Shown: positions 8,434 through 17,521 of the stretch, one piece after another
How the letters are laid out: every line of letters begins with the position of its first letter
Numbering within the stretch: position 1 is the first letter of the stretch
Source of the DNA: Novosphingobium sp. KCTC 2891
Lineage (GTDB): Bacteria > Pseudomonadota > Alphaproteobacteria > Sphingomonadales > Sphingomonadaceae
NCBI RefSeq assembly: GCF_025938155.1
Contig: NZ_JAPCZG010000008.1
Location: 58,706 to 122,705, forward strand
DNA: 64,000 bases
Reading direction: 5' to 3'
Made by a program: the position numbers and the translations under genes
Notes under the pieces: model-generated
What the model was told of the DNA's origin: nothing
The model's input: only the letters and a program-made list of their open reading frames with translations
Database searches by the model: none

Positions 8434-10245
8434 ATGGAAAGACGCGAATTTCTTGGCCTTGCTGGCGGCGCGGTGGCCGCTTGGGGGCTCAGCTGGCCCG
8501 GCCGGGTGCTCGCGCAGGGCAGCGCCGATGCGGCGCTCAACGCGCTGCTCGACCGGATCTTCTACGACGAACTGCTGCTCAACCCGGAACAGGCGACGGG
8601 ATATGGCCTCGATCGCGGCGTTCGCTCGCAGCTGCGGTACCGCCTGAGCGACGGCAGCGAGGCGGGCAAGGCTGCGCAGGACGGGTTCAACCGCCGCGTG
8701 CTGTCCGAAATCCGTGCGTTCGATCCGGCCGGCCTCAGCGATGCGGGCAAGCGGATCAAGGCCATCGCCACCTACAAGTACGAGCAGGAACTCGTCGCCG
8801 ATCCGCTGGGCGTGGACGATGTGCAGTCGCCCTATCCGATCACCCAGCAGGACGGCGTCTATTTCGGTATTCCAGATTTCCTCGACAGCCAGCATCCCAT
8901 CGAGAGTGCGGAGGATGCCGAGGCCTATCTCTCGCGGCTTCACTTCTTCCGCTTTTCGCTGGATGAGCAGACCGAGGATCAGCGGCGCAAGGCCGCGCGC
9001 GGCCTCGTCGCGCCGGGCTGGTCGATCGATCTCGCGCTCGGCCAGATGAAGAAGCTGCGCCAACCCGCGCCCGAGCAGAACGCCATGGTCCGCTCGCTGG
9101 TGAAGCGCGCCGCCGCCAAACAGATCGCAGGCGACTGGGAAGCGCGCGCGGCAAAGCTGGTGGCCGGCGAGATCTATCCCGCGCTTGATCGCCAGATTGC
9201 GCTGATGGAGCGGCTGCGGCGTACTACGCGCCCCGGTGACGGCGCATGGCGCCTGCCCAAGGGCGATGCGATCTATGCCGCTGCACTGGCGCAGGCGACG
9301 ACCACCACGATGACGCCCGAGGAAGTTCACAAGATCGGCCTGGAACAGGTCGCGGACATTTCGGGCAAGCTGGACGCCATCCTGAAGGGCGCTGGCTACA
9401 CCAAGGGCACCGTGGGTGAACGGCTCACCGCGCTCAACCACGCGGGGGAACAGCTCTATCCCGATACCGACGAGGGCCGCGCCGCGCTGTTGGCGGGCCT
9501 TAACGCCGGGGTCGCGTCGATGCAGGGCAGGTTGCCGCGCGCCTTCGCGGACATTCCCAGCGAACCGCTCGAAATCCGCCGCGTGCCGATCGAGATCCAG
9601 GACGGCGCGCCCAATGGCTATTACTACTCCGCCGCGCTCGATGGTTCGCGCCCGGCGATCTACTGGATCAATCTCAAGTCCACCGGCGACTGGCCGAAAT
9701 ATTCCCTGCCCGCGCTGACCTATCACGAGGGCATCCCGGGCCATCACCTCCAGGGTGGCTACAGCCGCAAGGGCGGCGCGCTGCCGATGATGCTGAAGGA
9801 CTATTTCCTGTCGGCCTACGGCGAGGGCTGGGCGCTCTATGCCGAGCAGCTGGCCGACGAGCTGGGCGGCTACAACGGCATCGAACAGGCGGGATATCTC
9901 CAGTCGTTCCTGTTCCGCGCCGCGCGGCTAGTGGTCGATACCGGGCTGAACCATTTCCGATGGAGCCGCGAGAAGGCGACGGACTACATGGTCGCGACCG
10001 TCGGCTTCGCGCGGCCGCGCAGCCAGCGCGAGGTCGAGCGCTATTGCGCCTCGATCGGGCAGGCGTGCAGCTACAAGATCGGCCACACCGCGTGGGTGCG
10101 CGCCCGGCAAAAGGCCGAGGCGGCGCTCGGGCCGAAGTTCAGCCTGCCGTGGTTCCACGACATCCTGAAGGAAGGCGTGATGCCTCTGTCGATGATGGAA
10201 GCCCGCGTCGAGGAGCGCACCGCCGAACGCCTGCGCACGGCCTGA
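8434..10245 (+). CDS. DUF885 family protein, Tat-exported (copy 1)
   Basis: A 603-residue protein from ATG 8434. It opens with a twin-arginine signal (RREFLGLAGG) and an Ala-Gln cleavage region near residue 29. The body is DUF885: YHEGIPGHHLQ (about residues 430-440) gives a zinc-protease-like HExxxHH cluster, and YGEGWALYAEQLADELG (about 465-481) supplies a conserved glutamate. DUF885 proteins are predicted metallo-carboxypeptidase-like enzymes, so an extracytoplasmic peptidase role is inferred. It is 26 bp upstream of a close paralogue, indicating a tandem duplication. The open frame extends upstream, but the Tat signal fixes the start. Confidence 0.87.
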   Translation: MERREFLGLAGGAVAAWGLSWPGRVLAQGSADAALNALLDRIFYDELLLNPEQATGYGLDRGVRSQLRYRLSDGSEAGKAAQDGFNRRVLSEIRAFDPAGLSDAGKRIKAIATYKYEQELVADPLGVDDVQSPYPITQQDGVYFGIPDFLDSQHPIESAEDAEAYLSRLHFFRFSLDEQTEDQRRKAARGLVAPGWSIDLALGQMKKLRQPAPEQNAMVRSLVKRAAAKQIAGDWEARAAKLVAGEIYPALDRQIALMERLRRTTRPGDGAWRLPKGDAIYAAALAQATTTTMTPEEVHKIGLEQVADISGKLDAILKGAGYTKGTVGERLTALNHAGEQLYPDTDEGRAALLAGLNAGVASMQGRLPRAFADIPSEPLEIRRVPIEIQDGAPNGYYYSAALDGSRPAIYWINLKSTGDWPKYSLPALTYHEGIPGHHLQGGYSRKGGALPMMLKDYFLSAYGEGWALYAEQLADELGGYNGIEQAGYLQSFLFRAARLVVDTGLNHFRWSREKATDYMVATVGFARPRSQREVERYCASIGQACSYKIGHTAWVRARQKAEAALGPKFSLPWFHDILKEGVMPLSMMEARVEERTAERLRTA

Positions 10246-10271
10246 CCCTCCCACCAAGGAACAAGAAGATC

Positions 10272-12086
10272 ATGGAACGACGGCAGTTTCTCGCCGGCAG
10301 CAGCGCGCTTGCAGCCCTCACCATCGCACGTCCGGCGGCGGCCTTCACTGCTGCACCCGCGTCCGGCGCCGATCTGGCGCTCGACGGGCTGTTCGGCCGC
10401 ATCTTCAACGACACGCTGGCGCTGTCGCCCGAAAGCGTCAGCTCGCTGGGGCTGGACAAGGGTGACTGGGCCGCGATGAAGTCGCAGCTCGACGACCGCA
10501 CCGAAGCAGGGGTCTCTGCGGGAGTGACGCAGACGCGGCAGGCCCTGGCGGATCTGGCCAAGGTGGACCGCGCGGCGCTGTCGCCGGCCAGCCTGCTCAA
10601 TCTGGATGTGGTCAACTACCAGCTTGAAACCCGGCTCGACTCGCCACGGCTCAAGGTGGATGCGGTTCAGCGCCCCTACCGGCTCTACCAGCAGGGCGGC
10701 GCCTATTTTTCGCTGCCCGACTTTCTCGACAGCCGCCATACCATCGAGACGGCTGCCGATGCGGAAGCCTATCTCGCACGGCTCGCGCTGGTGGGCAGGG
10801 CGCTGGATGAAGACACCGCCGAGCAGAAGGCGCAGGCCGCGAGGGGGCTGGTCGCGCCGGGCTGGTCGCTCGATCTGACGCTGGGGCAGATGCAGAAGCT
10901 GCGCGCCGTGGCCGCAGGCGAGAACACCATGGTCGGCTCGCTGGTGCGCCGTGCCGCAGCAAAGGGCATTCCGGGCGATTGGAAGGCGCGCGCGGAAAAG
11001 ATCGTCGCGGGCACGGTCTATCCCGCGCTCGACCGGCAGATCGCCCTGGTGCAGCAGCTGCGCGGCCAGACGCAGCCGGGCGATGGCGCATGGCGCCTGC
11101 CCAATGGCGATGCGATCTATGCCGCCGCGCTGCGGCAGGCGACGACCACGGAGTTCAGCCCGGAGGAGGTCCACAGGATCGGCCTCGATCAGGTGGCGGA
11201 CCTGACGGCGAAGCTGGACGCGGTGCTCAAGGCTGCGGGGATGACCAAGGGCACGGTCGGCGAACGGCTTGCCGCGCTCAACGTCCAGCCGGACCAGCTC
11301 TACCCGAACACCGACGAAGGGCGCGCCACGCTCATCGCCAGCCTCAACGCGGGCGTGGCGCGGATGACCGGCCTGCTGCCGCGCGCCTTCGCCACCCTGC
11401 CGGGCCAGCCGCTCGAAATCCGCCGCGTTCCGGTGGAGATTCAGGACGGAGCGTCCAACGGCTACTACTACCGGGCTGCGCTGGATGGCTCGCGTCCGGC
11501 GATCTACTGGATCAATCTCAAGGACGTAGGCGACTGGCCGAAGTATTCGCTGCCGTCGCTGACCTACCACGAGGGCGTGCCGGGCCATCACCTGCAGATC
11601 TCCATCGCGCAGACGTCGAAGGACATTCCGATGCTTCGGAAGATCGGCGGGTTCTCGGCCTATTCCGAAGGCTGGGCGCTCTATTCGGAACAGCTGGCCG
11701 ACGAACTCGGCGCTTATGACGGCATCGAGAAGGCGGGCTATCTCCAGTCCTTCCTGTTCCGCGCCGCGCGCCTCGTCATCGACACGGGGCTGCACACCAA
11801 GCGCTGGAGCCGTGAGCAGGCGACCGATTACATGGTCGCCACCACCGGCTTCGCCCGCCCGCGCAGCCAGCGCGAGGTAGAGCGTTACTGCACCATGATC
11901 GGGCAGGCGTGCAGCTACAAGATGGGCCACATCGCCTGGACCCGCGCGCGTGAAAAGGCGCAGAAGGCACTGGGGCCGAAGTTCGACGTCAAGCACTTCC
12001 ACGAAGTGCTGCGCGAAGGCGCGATGCCGCTATCGATCCTCGAAAAGCGCATCGACGAAAGGACGGCGGCCGCGCTTCGGGGTTGA
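10272..12086 (+). CDS. DUF885 family protein, Tat-exported (copy 2)
   Basis: A 604-residue paralogue of the preceding gene, similar in length and along its whole sequence, with its own twin-arginine signal (ERRQFLAGSS ... AAAFTAAPASG). It keeps YHEGVPGHHLQ and YSEGWALYSEQLADELG, so both copies look catalytically intact. Divergence is greatest in the signal peptide and around the residues just after the HEGxPGHH motif (QISIAQTSKD against QGGYSRKGG), which might alter specificity. Likely periplasmic peptidase-like role by family. A GAACAAGAAG sequence precedes the ATG. It is followed by two hairpins before a convergent ABC-F gene. Confidence 0.87.
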   Translation: MERRQFLAGSSALAALTIARPAAAFTAAPASGADLALDGLFGRIFNDTLALSPESVSSLGLDKGDWAAMKSQLDDRTEAGVSAGVTQTRQALADLAKVDRAALSPASLLNLDVVNYQLETRLDSPRLKVDAVQRPYRLYQQGGAYFSLPDFLDSRHTIETAADAEAYLARLALVGRALDEDTAEQKAQAARGLVAPGWSLDLTLGQMQKLRAVAAGENTMVGSLVRRAAAKGIPGDWKARAEKIVAGTVYPALDRQIALVQQLRGQTQPGDGAWRLPNGDAIYAAALRQATTTEFSPEEVHRIGLDQVADLTAKLDAVLKAAGMTKGTVGERLAALNVQPDQLYPNTDEGRATLIASLNAGVARMTGLLPRAFATLPGQPLEIRRVPVEIQDGASNGYYYRAALDGSRPAIYWINLKDVGDWPKYSLPSLTYHEGVPGHHLQISIAQTSKDIPMLRKIGGFSAYSEGWALYSEQLADELGAYDGIEKAGYLQSFLFRAARLVIDTGLHTKRWSREQATDYMVATTGFARPRSQREVERYCTMIGQACSYKMGHIAWTRAREKAQKALGPKFDVKHFHEVLREGAMPLSILEKRIDERTAAALRG

Positions 12087-12102
12087 AAATGAAGGGGCAG
12101 GT

Positions 12103-12123
12103 TCGAGGGCCAGCGGCCCTCGA
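12103..12123. terminator. Perfect 9-bp hairpin after DUF885 copy 2
   Basis: TCGAGGGCC (12103-12111) pairs perfectly with GGCCCTCGA (12115-12123) around an AGC loop, 16 bp after the stop codon. It lacks a T-tract, so it is a candidate rather than a classic intrinsic terminator. Confidence 0.5.
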
Positions 12124-12249
12124 GCTCCCGTCACATCCCCGGCGTGGGTGAGAACAATTCGGCGGCGTAGCGCGTTTCCGGCGCCGTCACTCTATGGACG
12201 CGTGTCGGTGCCTCACGCGCCGGGCTTTCGCTGGAAGACGGAGGCAGGG

Positions 12250-12272
12250 TGCAGGGATGGTAAATCCCTGCA
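12250..12272. terminator. Hairpin downstream of the ABC-F gene
   Basis: TGCAGGGAT (12250-12258) and ATCCCTGCA (12264-12272) form a perfect 9-bp stem with a 5-nt loop, 6 bp beyond the ABC-F stop codon in the convergent intergenic region. No long T-tract follows on the minus strand. Confidence 0.5.
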
Positions 12273-12278
12273 ATATTC

Positions 12279-14063
12279 CTACCCTTCGGCCATTTCCGCC
12301 AGTTCCAGCCAGCGTTCTTCCGCTGCTTCCTTGTCGGCGCGCACCTTTTCCAGCGCGGCCATCAGCGCATCGAACTTCTTCGGATCCTTTGCGTAAAGGT
12401 CGGCGTCGGCCAGTTGTGCCTCGCCGCGCGCGATCGCCGCGTCCAGTTCCTCGATCCGCTTGGGCAGCAGCTCGTAGTCGCGCTGGTCCTTGTAGGAGAG
12501 CTTGCCCTTCTTGGGCGGCGGCGGGGGAGGGGGCGCCGCTTCGGCCTTCGCGGCCGTCGGTTTTGCCGGGGCGCTGCGGCTTTTGCGCATCTTCTCCCAG
12601 TCGGCATAGCCGCCCGCGACCACATCGACCTTGCCCGAGCCATCGAGGCCCAGCGTGATCGTCACGGTGCGGTCGAGGAAGTCGCGGTCGTGGCTGACGA
12701 TCAGCACGGTGCCGTCGTAGTCCGAGATCACTTCCTGCAGCAGGTCGAGCGTTTCGAGATCGAGATCGTTGGTCGGTTCGTCCAGCACCAGCAGGTTGGA
12801 AAACCGCGCGAACTCGCGCGCCAGCAGCAGGCGCGAGCGTTCACCGCCCGATAGCGTGCCCACGCGCGCTTCGACGAGGCCGGGATCGAACAGGAAGTCC
12901 TTGAGATAGCCCTGGATGTGCTTGCGCACCCCGCGCACGTCGATCCAGTCTCCGCCTTCGGCCAGCACGTCGCGCACCCGCTTGTCGGGCGCCATCAGGC
13001 TGCGCTGCTGGTCGATCATCACGCCTTGCAGCGTCTTGGCCAGCGTCACCGTGCCGCTGTCGGGCTGGATCTCACCGGTCAGCAGCTTCAGCAGCGTGGT
13101 CTTGCCCGCGCCATTGGAACCCACCACGCCGATGCGGTCCTTGCGCGTGATGCGCAGCGAGAAGTCCTTGATGATCTGCCGGTCGCCGAAGGACTTGTTG
13201 ACGTGATCGGCCACGATCACCGCTTTGCTCTTGGCATCGTCGCTGGCGATGGCGAGCTTGGCCGTGCCTTGCGGGCTGAGCATGGCGGCGCGCTGGGCGC
13301 GCATTTCCCACAGCTTCTCCAGCCGGCCCTGGTTGCGCTTGCGCCGGGCGGTCACGCCGCGTTCCAGCCAGTGCGCCTCGATCTTCAGCTTGGCATCGAG
13401 CTTGTCCGCGGCGCGCGCTTCCTCGGCGTAGACCTGTTCCATCCACGCTTCGTACCCGCCGAAGCCGATTTCCTTGCGGCGGAGCGATCCCCGGTCGAGC
13501 CACAAGGTTGCCCTGGTCAGTCGCTCGAGGAAGGTACGGTCGTGGCTGATGACCACGAAGGCGCCATTGTAGCGCTGGAGCCAGGATTCGAGCCAGTCGA
13601 TCGCGGCAAGGTCGAGATGGTTGGTCGGCTCGTCCAGCAGCAGCAGGTCCGGTTCCATCGCCAGCGCGCGCGCCAGCGCCGCACGGCGCCGTTCGCCGCC
13701 GCTGGCGCTGTCGGCCTTGCGGCTCAGGTCGATGCCCAGCTGCCCGGCAATCGCTTCCACTTCGTGGCGTTGCGGGGCATCCTTGCCCGCCAGCGTGAAG
13801 TCGAGCAGCGTGTCATAGCCGGTGAAGAACGGGTCCTGCTCCAGCGTGACGACCTTGGTTCCCGGCTGGATCGAGCGGGTGCCCTTGTCGGCATCGATCT
13901 GCCCGCCGATCAGCTTGAGCAGCGTGGTCTTGCCCGCGCCGTTGCGCCCGATCAGCGCGAGCCGGTCACGCGGGCCGATGTTGATGTCGAGATCCCGGAA
14001 AAGCCAGCCGGTGCCCTGGACAAGGCCGAGGCCTTCCCAGCTGAGAATTGGTGCTGCTGCCAT
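12279..14063 (-). CDS. ABC-F family ATPase (Uup-like)
   Basis: A 594-residue soluble protein with two ATP-binding cassettes and no membrane segments. First cassette: GRNGAGKT, SGGERRRAAL and LLLDEPTNHLDL. Second: GSNGAGKT, LSGGERSRLLL and LVLDEPTNDLDLE. An Ala/Pro-rich linker and a C-terminal coiled-coil region of about 80 residues (YELLPKRIEELDAAIARGE ...) match the Uup subgroup. ABC-F proteins act on ribosomes or, for Uup, are linked to genome stability. ATG 14063 is preferred because the conserved cassette begins immediately after (APILSWEGLGL); a longer frame to 14180 is basic and non-conserved. Confidence 0.9.
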   Translation of the reverse strand: MAAAPILSWEGLGLVQGTGWLFRDLDINIGPRDRLALIGRNGAGKTTLLKLIGGQIDADKGTRSIQPGTKVVTLEQDPFFTGYDTLLDFTLAGKDAPQRHEVEAIAGQLGIDLSRKADSASGGERRRAALARALAMEPDLLLLDEPTNHLDLAAIDWLESWLQRYNGAFVVISHDRTFLERLTRATLWLDRGSLRRKEIGFGGYEAWMEQVYAEEARAADKLDAKLKIEAHWLERGVTARRKRNQGRLEKLWEMRAQRAAMLSPQGTAKLAIASDDAKSKAVIVADHVNKSFGDRQIIKDFSLRITRKDRIGVVGSNGAGKTTLLKLLTGEIQPDSGTVTLAKTLQGVMIDQQRSLMAPDKRVRDVLAEGGDWIDVRGVRKHIQGYLKDFLFDPGLVEARVGTLSGGERSRLLLAREFARFSNLLVLDEPTNDLDLETLDLLQEVISDYDGTVLIVSHDRDFLDRTVTITLGLDGSGKVDVVAGGYADWEKMRKSRSAPAKPTAAKAEAAPPPPPPPKKGKLSYKDQRDYELLPKRIEELDAAIARGEAQLADADLYAKDPKKFDALMAALEKVRADKEAAEERWLELAEMAEG

Positions 14064-14218
14064 GGTCGCAGCGCCTAGCGCGCATCGCGCCGAACGTCCA
14101 GCCGCCGGGCCTCCAGGCTTTGCCGTGTGGTGCATTCCTGCCACCTTTGCGGATGAACCGCACCGGACGGGCATATTCACAGCTTGTTCAATGCGGCGGG
14201 GCTAGGCATCCCATCATT

Positions 14219-14527
14219 ATGCGATGGACCGTCAAACTCGTCGGCGCGCTTGCCGCGCTTCATGTCGCCGCCGTGCCTCTCGTGGCCCACGCCGAACCGC
14301 GTGCGGACGAGCAGGGCGAGGCGCGCCGCGACTTGCGCGCGGGCAACGTCCGCAGCCTGCGCGACATCGAGCGGCGCGTGCTGCCCTCGAAGCCGGGGAT
14401 GCAGTATCTTGGCCCCGAATACGATCCGGCCGCGATGGCCTATCGGCTCAAGTTCATCCGCGATGGCCGCGTGGTGTTCGTCGATGTCGATGCGCGCACC
14501 GGGCAGGTTCTCGGCGAGTCCCGCTGA
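14219..14527 (+). CDS. PepSY-like periplasmic protein
   Basis: A 102-residue protein with a signal peptide (MRWTVKLVGALAALHVAAVP ... AHA, cleavage near residue 25) and a small C-terminal domain ending YRLKFIRDGRVVFVDVDARTGQVLG, the typical PepSY motif. PepSY proteins are periplasmic, and some modulate sensor kinases or peptidases. It lies directly upstream of a response regulator/histidine kinase pair on the same strand, so it may be that kinase's periplasmic partner; this is inferred from order only. Confidence 0.8.
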   Translation: MRWTVKLVGALAALHVAAVPLVAHAEPRADEQGEARRDLRAGNVRSLRDIERRVLPSKPGMQYLGPEYDPAAMAYRLKFIRDGRVVFVDVDARTGQVLGESR

Positions 14528-14645
14528 ACGCCGCCTTTTGGCCCCGTTTCTTGACCGTTCAGGTTCTTGGGACCATCTAGCCCTGTAACACGTTTGGCGT
14601 GAAATCCCCTTTTCCGGGGACGAAGCGCAAGAAGGGGCAGCCGCA

Positions 14646-15320
14646 ATGCGTATCCTGATCGTCGAGGATGAACCCACCCTCGGCAAGCAGCTCAAGTCGA
14701 CTCTGGAGCAAACCGGCTATGCGGTCGATCTTTCGACCGATGGCGAGGATGGCCACTTCCTCGGTTCGACCGAGGAATACGATGCCGTGATCCTCGATCT
14801 GGGCCTGCCCGAAATCGACGGCCTGACCGTGCTCGGTATGTGGCGCAAGGAAGGCCGGAAGTTTCCGGTGCTGGTGCTCACCGCGCGTGACAGCTGGTCC
14901 GACAAGGTCGCCGGCCTCGATGCCGGCGCCGACGATTATCTCGCCAAGCCTTTCCAGACCGAGGAACTGATCGCCCGCCTTCGCGCGCTGATCCGCCGCG
15001 CCTCGGGCAATTCCAGCTCCGAACTTACCGCCGGCGACGTGCGGCTCGACACCCGCTCTGGCCGCGTCACGCTGGGTGGCGAGCCGGTCAAGCTGACCGC
15101 GCAGGAATACAAGCTGCTGTCCTACCTGCTCCACCACAAGGGCAAGGTGGTCAGCCGCACCGAACTGATCGAGCATATCTACGATCAGGATTTCGACCGC
15201 GATTCCAACACGATCGAAGTCTTCGTCACCCGCATTCGCAAGAAGCTGGGTCCGGACGTGATCACCACGATCCGCGGCCTTGGCTACAGCCTCGACGATC
15301 CGGCGCTGCCGCGCGGCTGA
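14646..15320 (+). CDS. OmpR/PhoP-family response regulator
   Basis: A 224-residue two-domain regulator. The receiver domain (1-118) has the acidic pair E7/D8, phospho-acceptor D51 in VILDLGLPEIDG, a Thr in LVLTARDS and the conserved lysine in LAKPF. The C-terminal winged helix (about 127-220, LTAQEYKLLSYLLHHKGKVV and VFVTRIRKKLG) is of OmpR type. It is phosphorylated by the adjacent kinase and binds DNA as a dimer. An AAGAAGGGG stretch precedes the ATG. The kinase start lies 40 bp beyond the stop. Its targets are not visible; the upstream PepSY gene suggests an envelope-stress or cation-responsive system. Confidence 0.93.
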   Translation: MRILIVEDEPTLGKQLKSTLEQTGYAVDLSTDGEDGHFLGSTEEYDAVILDLGLPEIDGLTVLGMWRKEGRKFPVLVLTARDSWSDKVAGLDAGADDYLAKPFQTEELIARLRALIRRASGNSSSELTAGDVRLDTRSGRVTLGGEPVKLTAQEYKLLSYLLHHKGKVVSRTELIEHIYDQDFDRDSNTIEVFVTRIRKKLGPDVITTIRGLGYSLDDPALPRG

Positions 15321-15360
15321 GCCGCCCGCGTCCAGCCTCTTCGTCCTTCCGCAAGGTTAC

Positions 15361-16776
15361 GTGCCGCCCGTGCAGGTCCCGGTCAAAGACAGCACGCCAC
15401 AGGAAGGAAACGCTCCGCCGCGCGCGCCGCACACCGGCTCGCTCGCGCGGCGGATGCTGTTCATCGCCTTCGCGTGGATCACGGTGCTGCTGCTGGGCGG
15501 CGGCATCGCGCTCGACCGCACGCTGACCGGGCTGGTCACGCGCAATTTCGACGAGCAGCTGGGCTATATGCTGACCGCGATGGTCGCTTCGGCGGAAATC
15601 GGCCCGGATGGCGAAGTGTTCTTCAACCGTCCCTTGGGCGACCAGCGCTTTCTGGAACCCAACAGCGGGCTTTACTGGCAGATTTCGGGGCAGGGGCACG
15701 AGGATTTCCCCTCGCGCTCGCTGTGGGACCGCACGCTCAAGCTGAAGAACGACCACTTCGACAACCAGCCCCACATCTATGACAGCGACCAGTTCGACGG
15801 CGAACGCCTGCGCGTGATCGAACGTTCGGTGATTCTGCCGGGCAGCAACACGCTGTGGCAGTTCTCGGTCGCCGCCAGCCGGGGCGAAATCGACGCGCAG
15901 ATCCGTCGCATCCGCTCGATCCTGGTGTGGTCGTTCGTGGTGCTCGGCCTTGGCCTGACGGGCATGGCGTCGCTTCAGACGTACTACGGCCTTTCGCCGC
16001 TACGCCGCGTGCGCCGCGCCATCCAGCTGATGCGCGAAGGCGGGGCCAGCCGCGTGGACGAGCCGCTGCCGCTGGAAGTGCAGCCGCTGGTACAGGAACT
16101 CAACGGCCTGCTCGAACACTCCGAGCGGCAGGCGGAGGAGGCGCGCACCCACGCCGGCAATCTCGCCCATGCGCTCAAGACCCCGCTGACCGTGGTGATG
16201 AACGCGGCGACAGCCAAGGCGCCCGATCTGGCCGATACCGTGATCCGCGAAGCCGCGGTGATGCGCCGACAGGTCGATCACCATCTCGCCCGCGCCCGCG
16301 CGGTGGGGCGGCGCGCCACCGGCCTTGCCCGTGCGCAGGTGTGGGAAAGCGCGGAGGCGGTGGAGCGTGCCGTCACCCGGCTCTATCCCAAATCCCGGCT
16401 CGACATGGACGGGAACCGCGATGCGCTGGTCGCGATCGAGCGGCAGGATCTGGACGAGATCCTCGGCAACCTGATCGAGAACGCGGCAAAGTATGGCGGC
16501 GGCTCGGTGTTCATTACCATCGACGCCGCGCCCACCGATCCCAAGTATTGCGATATCTGGGTCGAGGACGACGGCCTTGGCATCCCGGAAGCCGAACGCG
16601 AACGCATCTTCGACCGCGGCGCGCGGCTCGATACCGGCAAGCCCGGCACCGGCCTTGGCCTTGCCATCGTGCGCGACGTGGCAGAACTCTATGGCGGATC
16701 GGTCGAACTCGGCGAAAGCGAGGACCTTGGCGGTTTGCTCACCACGCTCCGGCTGCCGCGCGCGGCGGGGAAGTAG
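15361..16776 (+). CDS. Sensor histidine kinase (PhoQ-like organisation)
   Basis: A 471-residue kinase using the GTG at 15361. Order: cytosolic N-terminus, membrane helix (about residues 30-50, LFIAFAWITVLLLGGGIAL), periplasmic sensor of about 115 residues, second helix (about 185-205), HAMP-like linker, HisKA with phospho-acceptor His in NLAHALKTPLT, then N box (LIENAAKYG), G1 (DDGLGIPE) and G2 (GTGLGLAIV). It autophosphorylates and passes phosphate to the upstream regulator. The start is uncertain: a TTG at 15280 overlaps the regulator gene and GTG 15370 is also possible; AAGG before 15361 favours the chosen one. The signal sensed is unknown. Confidence 0.9.
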   Translation: MPPVQVPVKDSTPQEGNAPPRAPHTGSLARRMLFIAFAWITVLLLGGGIALDRTLTGLVTRNFDEQLGYMLTAMVASAEIGPDGEVFFNRPLGDQRFLEPNSGLYWQISGQGHEDFPSRSLWDRTLKLKNDHFDNQPHIYDSDQFDGERLRVIERSVILPGSNTLWQFSVAASRGEIDAQIRRIRSILVWSFVVLGLGLTGMASLQTYYGLSPLRRVRRAIQLMREGGASRVDEPLPLEVQPLVQELNGLLEHSERQAEEARTHAGNLAHALKTPLTVVMNAATAKAPDLADTVIREAAVMRRQVDHHLARARAVGRRATGLARAQVWESAEAVERAVTRLYPKSRLDMDGNRDALVAIERQDLDEILGNLIENAAKYGGGSVFITIDAAPTDPKYCDIWVEDDGLGIPEAERERIFDRGARLDTGKPGTGLGLAIVRDVAELYGGSVELGESEDLGGLLTTLRLPRAAGK

Positions 16777-16779
16777 CGC

Positions 16780-17433
16780 TTACACCAGTCCGCGCTTGGC
16801 CGCCTCGATCGCGGCTTCGGCGCGGCTGGCAATGTTGAGCTTGCGGTAGATGTTCTTGACGTGGGTTCCCACGGTGTGCGCACCGATGCCCAGCGCGTGG
16901 GCGGCCTCGGCGATGGTCAGCCCGCGCCCGATCGCGCGCAGCACATCGGTTTCGCGCTGGGTGATCGCGACGTCCACCTCGACCGGCGCGCGCGCCTCGA
17001 TCCGGAACCGCTCCAGCAGCTTGCGTGCGATCTGCGGGGAGACCGGCACTTCACCGCGCTCCAGCCCGCGCAGCCGCTCCTCGATGGCGGAAATGTCGTC
17101 GCCCTTGAGCAGGTAGCCCTGCGCGCCAGCGCCCAGCGCGCGCATCACGTTGCCGTCATCCTCGAAGATCGTGGTGACGATGCAGGTGGCGTTGGAATCG
17201 CCCGCAAGTTCTGAAATGATCGCATCGCCCGAACCGTCGGGCAAGCCAAGGTCGACCAGGGCGATCAGCGGCAGGTCGATCTCGCGGTGGTCGCGCAGCC
17301 ACGCGCGCGCTTCCGCGAGCGAGCCGGCCTCGTGCGCGCGGGCCACCCCGAAGACGTCGGCCGCACGCTCCGCGAGAGCCTCTCTCAGCGGGGCGATGTC
17401 CTCGATGACCAGCACCTGGCGGCTGTCGTCCAT
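16780..17433 (-). CDS. NarL/FixJ-family response regulator
   Basis: A 217-residue protein: receiver domain with E11/D12, phospho-acceptor D61 in ALVDLGLPDGSGD and K in GYLLKGDD, followed by a LuxR-type helix-turn-helix (about 150-210, ITQRETDVLRAIGRGLTIAEAAHALGI ... VKNIYRKLNI). It is a DNA-binding regulator of a two-component system. No kinase of the NarX/DegS type lies next to it; the kinase 3 bp away is convergent and already paired with an OmpR-type regulator. It may be an orphan or cross-talk partner. Confidence 0.9.
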   Translation of the reverse strand: MDDSRQVLVIEDIAPLREALAERAADVFGVARAHEAGSLAEARAWLRDHREIDLPLIALVDLGLPDGSGDAIISELAGDSNATCIVTTIFEDDGNVMRALGAGAQGYLLKGDDISAIEERLRGLERGEVPVSPQIARKLLERFRIEARAPVEVDVAITQRETDVLRAIGRGLTIAEAAHALGIGAHTVGTHVKNIYRKLNIASRAEAAIEAAKRGLV

Positions 17434-17521
17434 GATCTCTCCCCGCTCTCCTGGCCGGCTCTACGCCGATGGGCGAGCGCAGGCCATCCCCGGATCGCGG
17501 GAGAGGGAGGCTACCTGCGGG

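Noticed and set aside
10071..12002. Long open frames antisense to the DUF885 genes (also 8125-9747)
   Set aside because: No recognisable motifs; the plus-strand frames carry Tat signals and metal motifs.
17485..17521. Short CCCG...CGGG hairpin between the CoA ligase and LuxR-type regulator genes
   Set aside because: The stem is only 4 bp and could occur by chance in GC-rich sequence.
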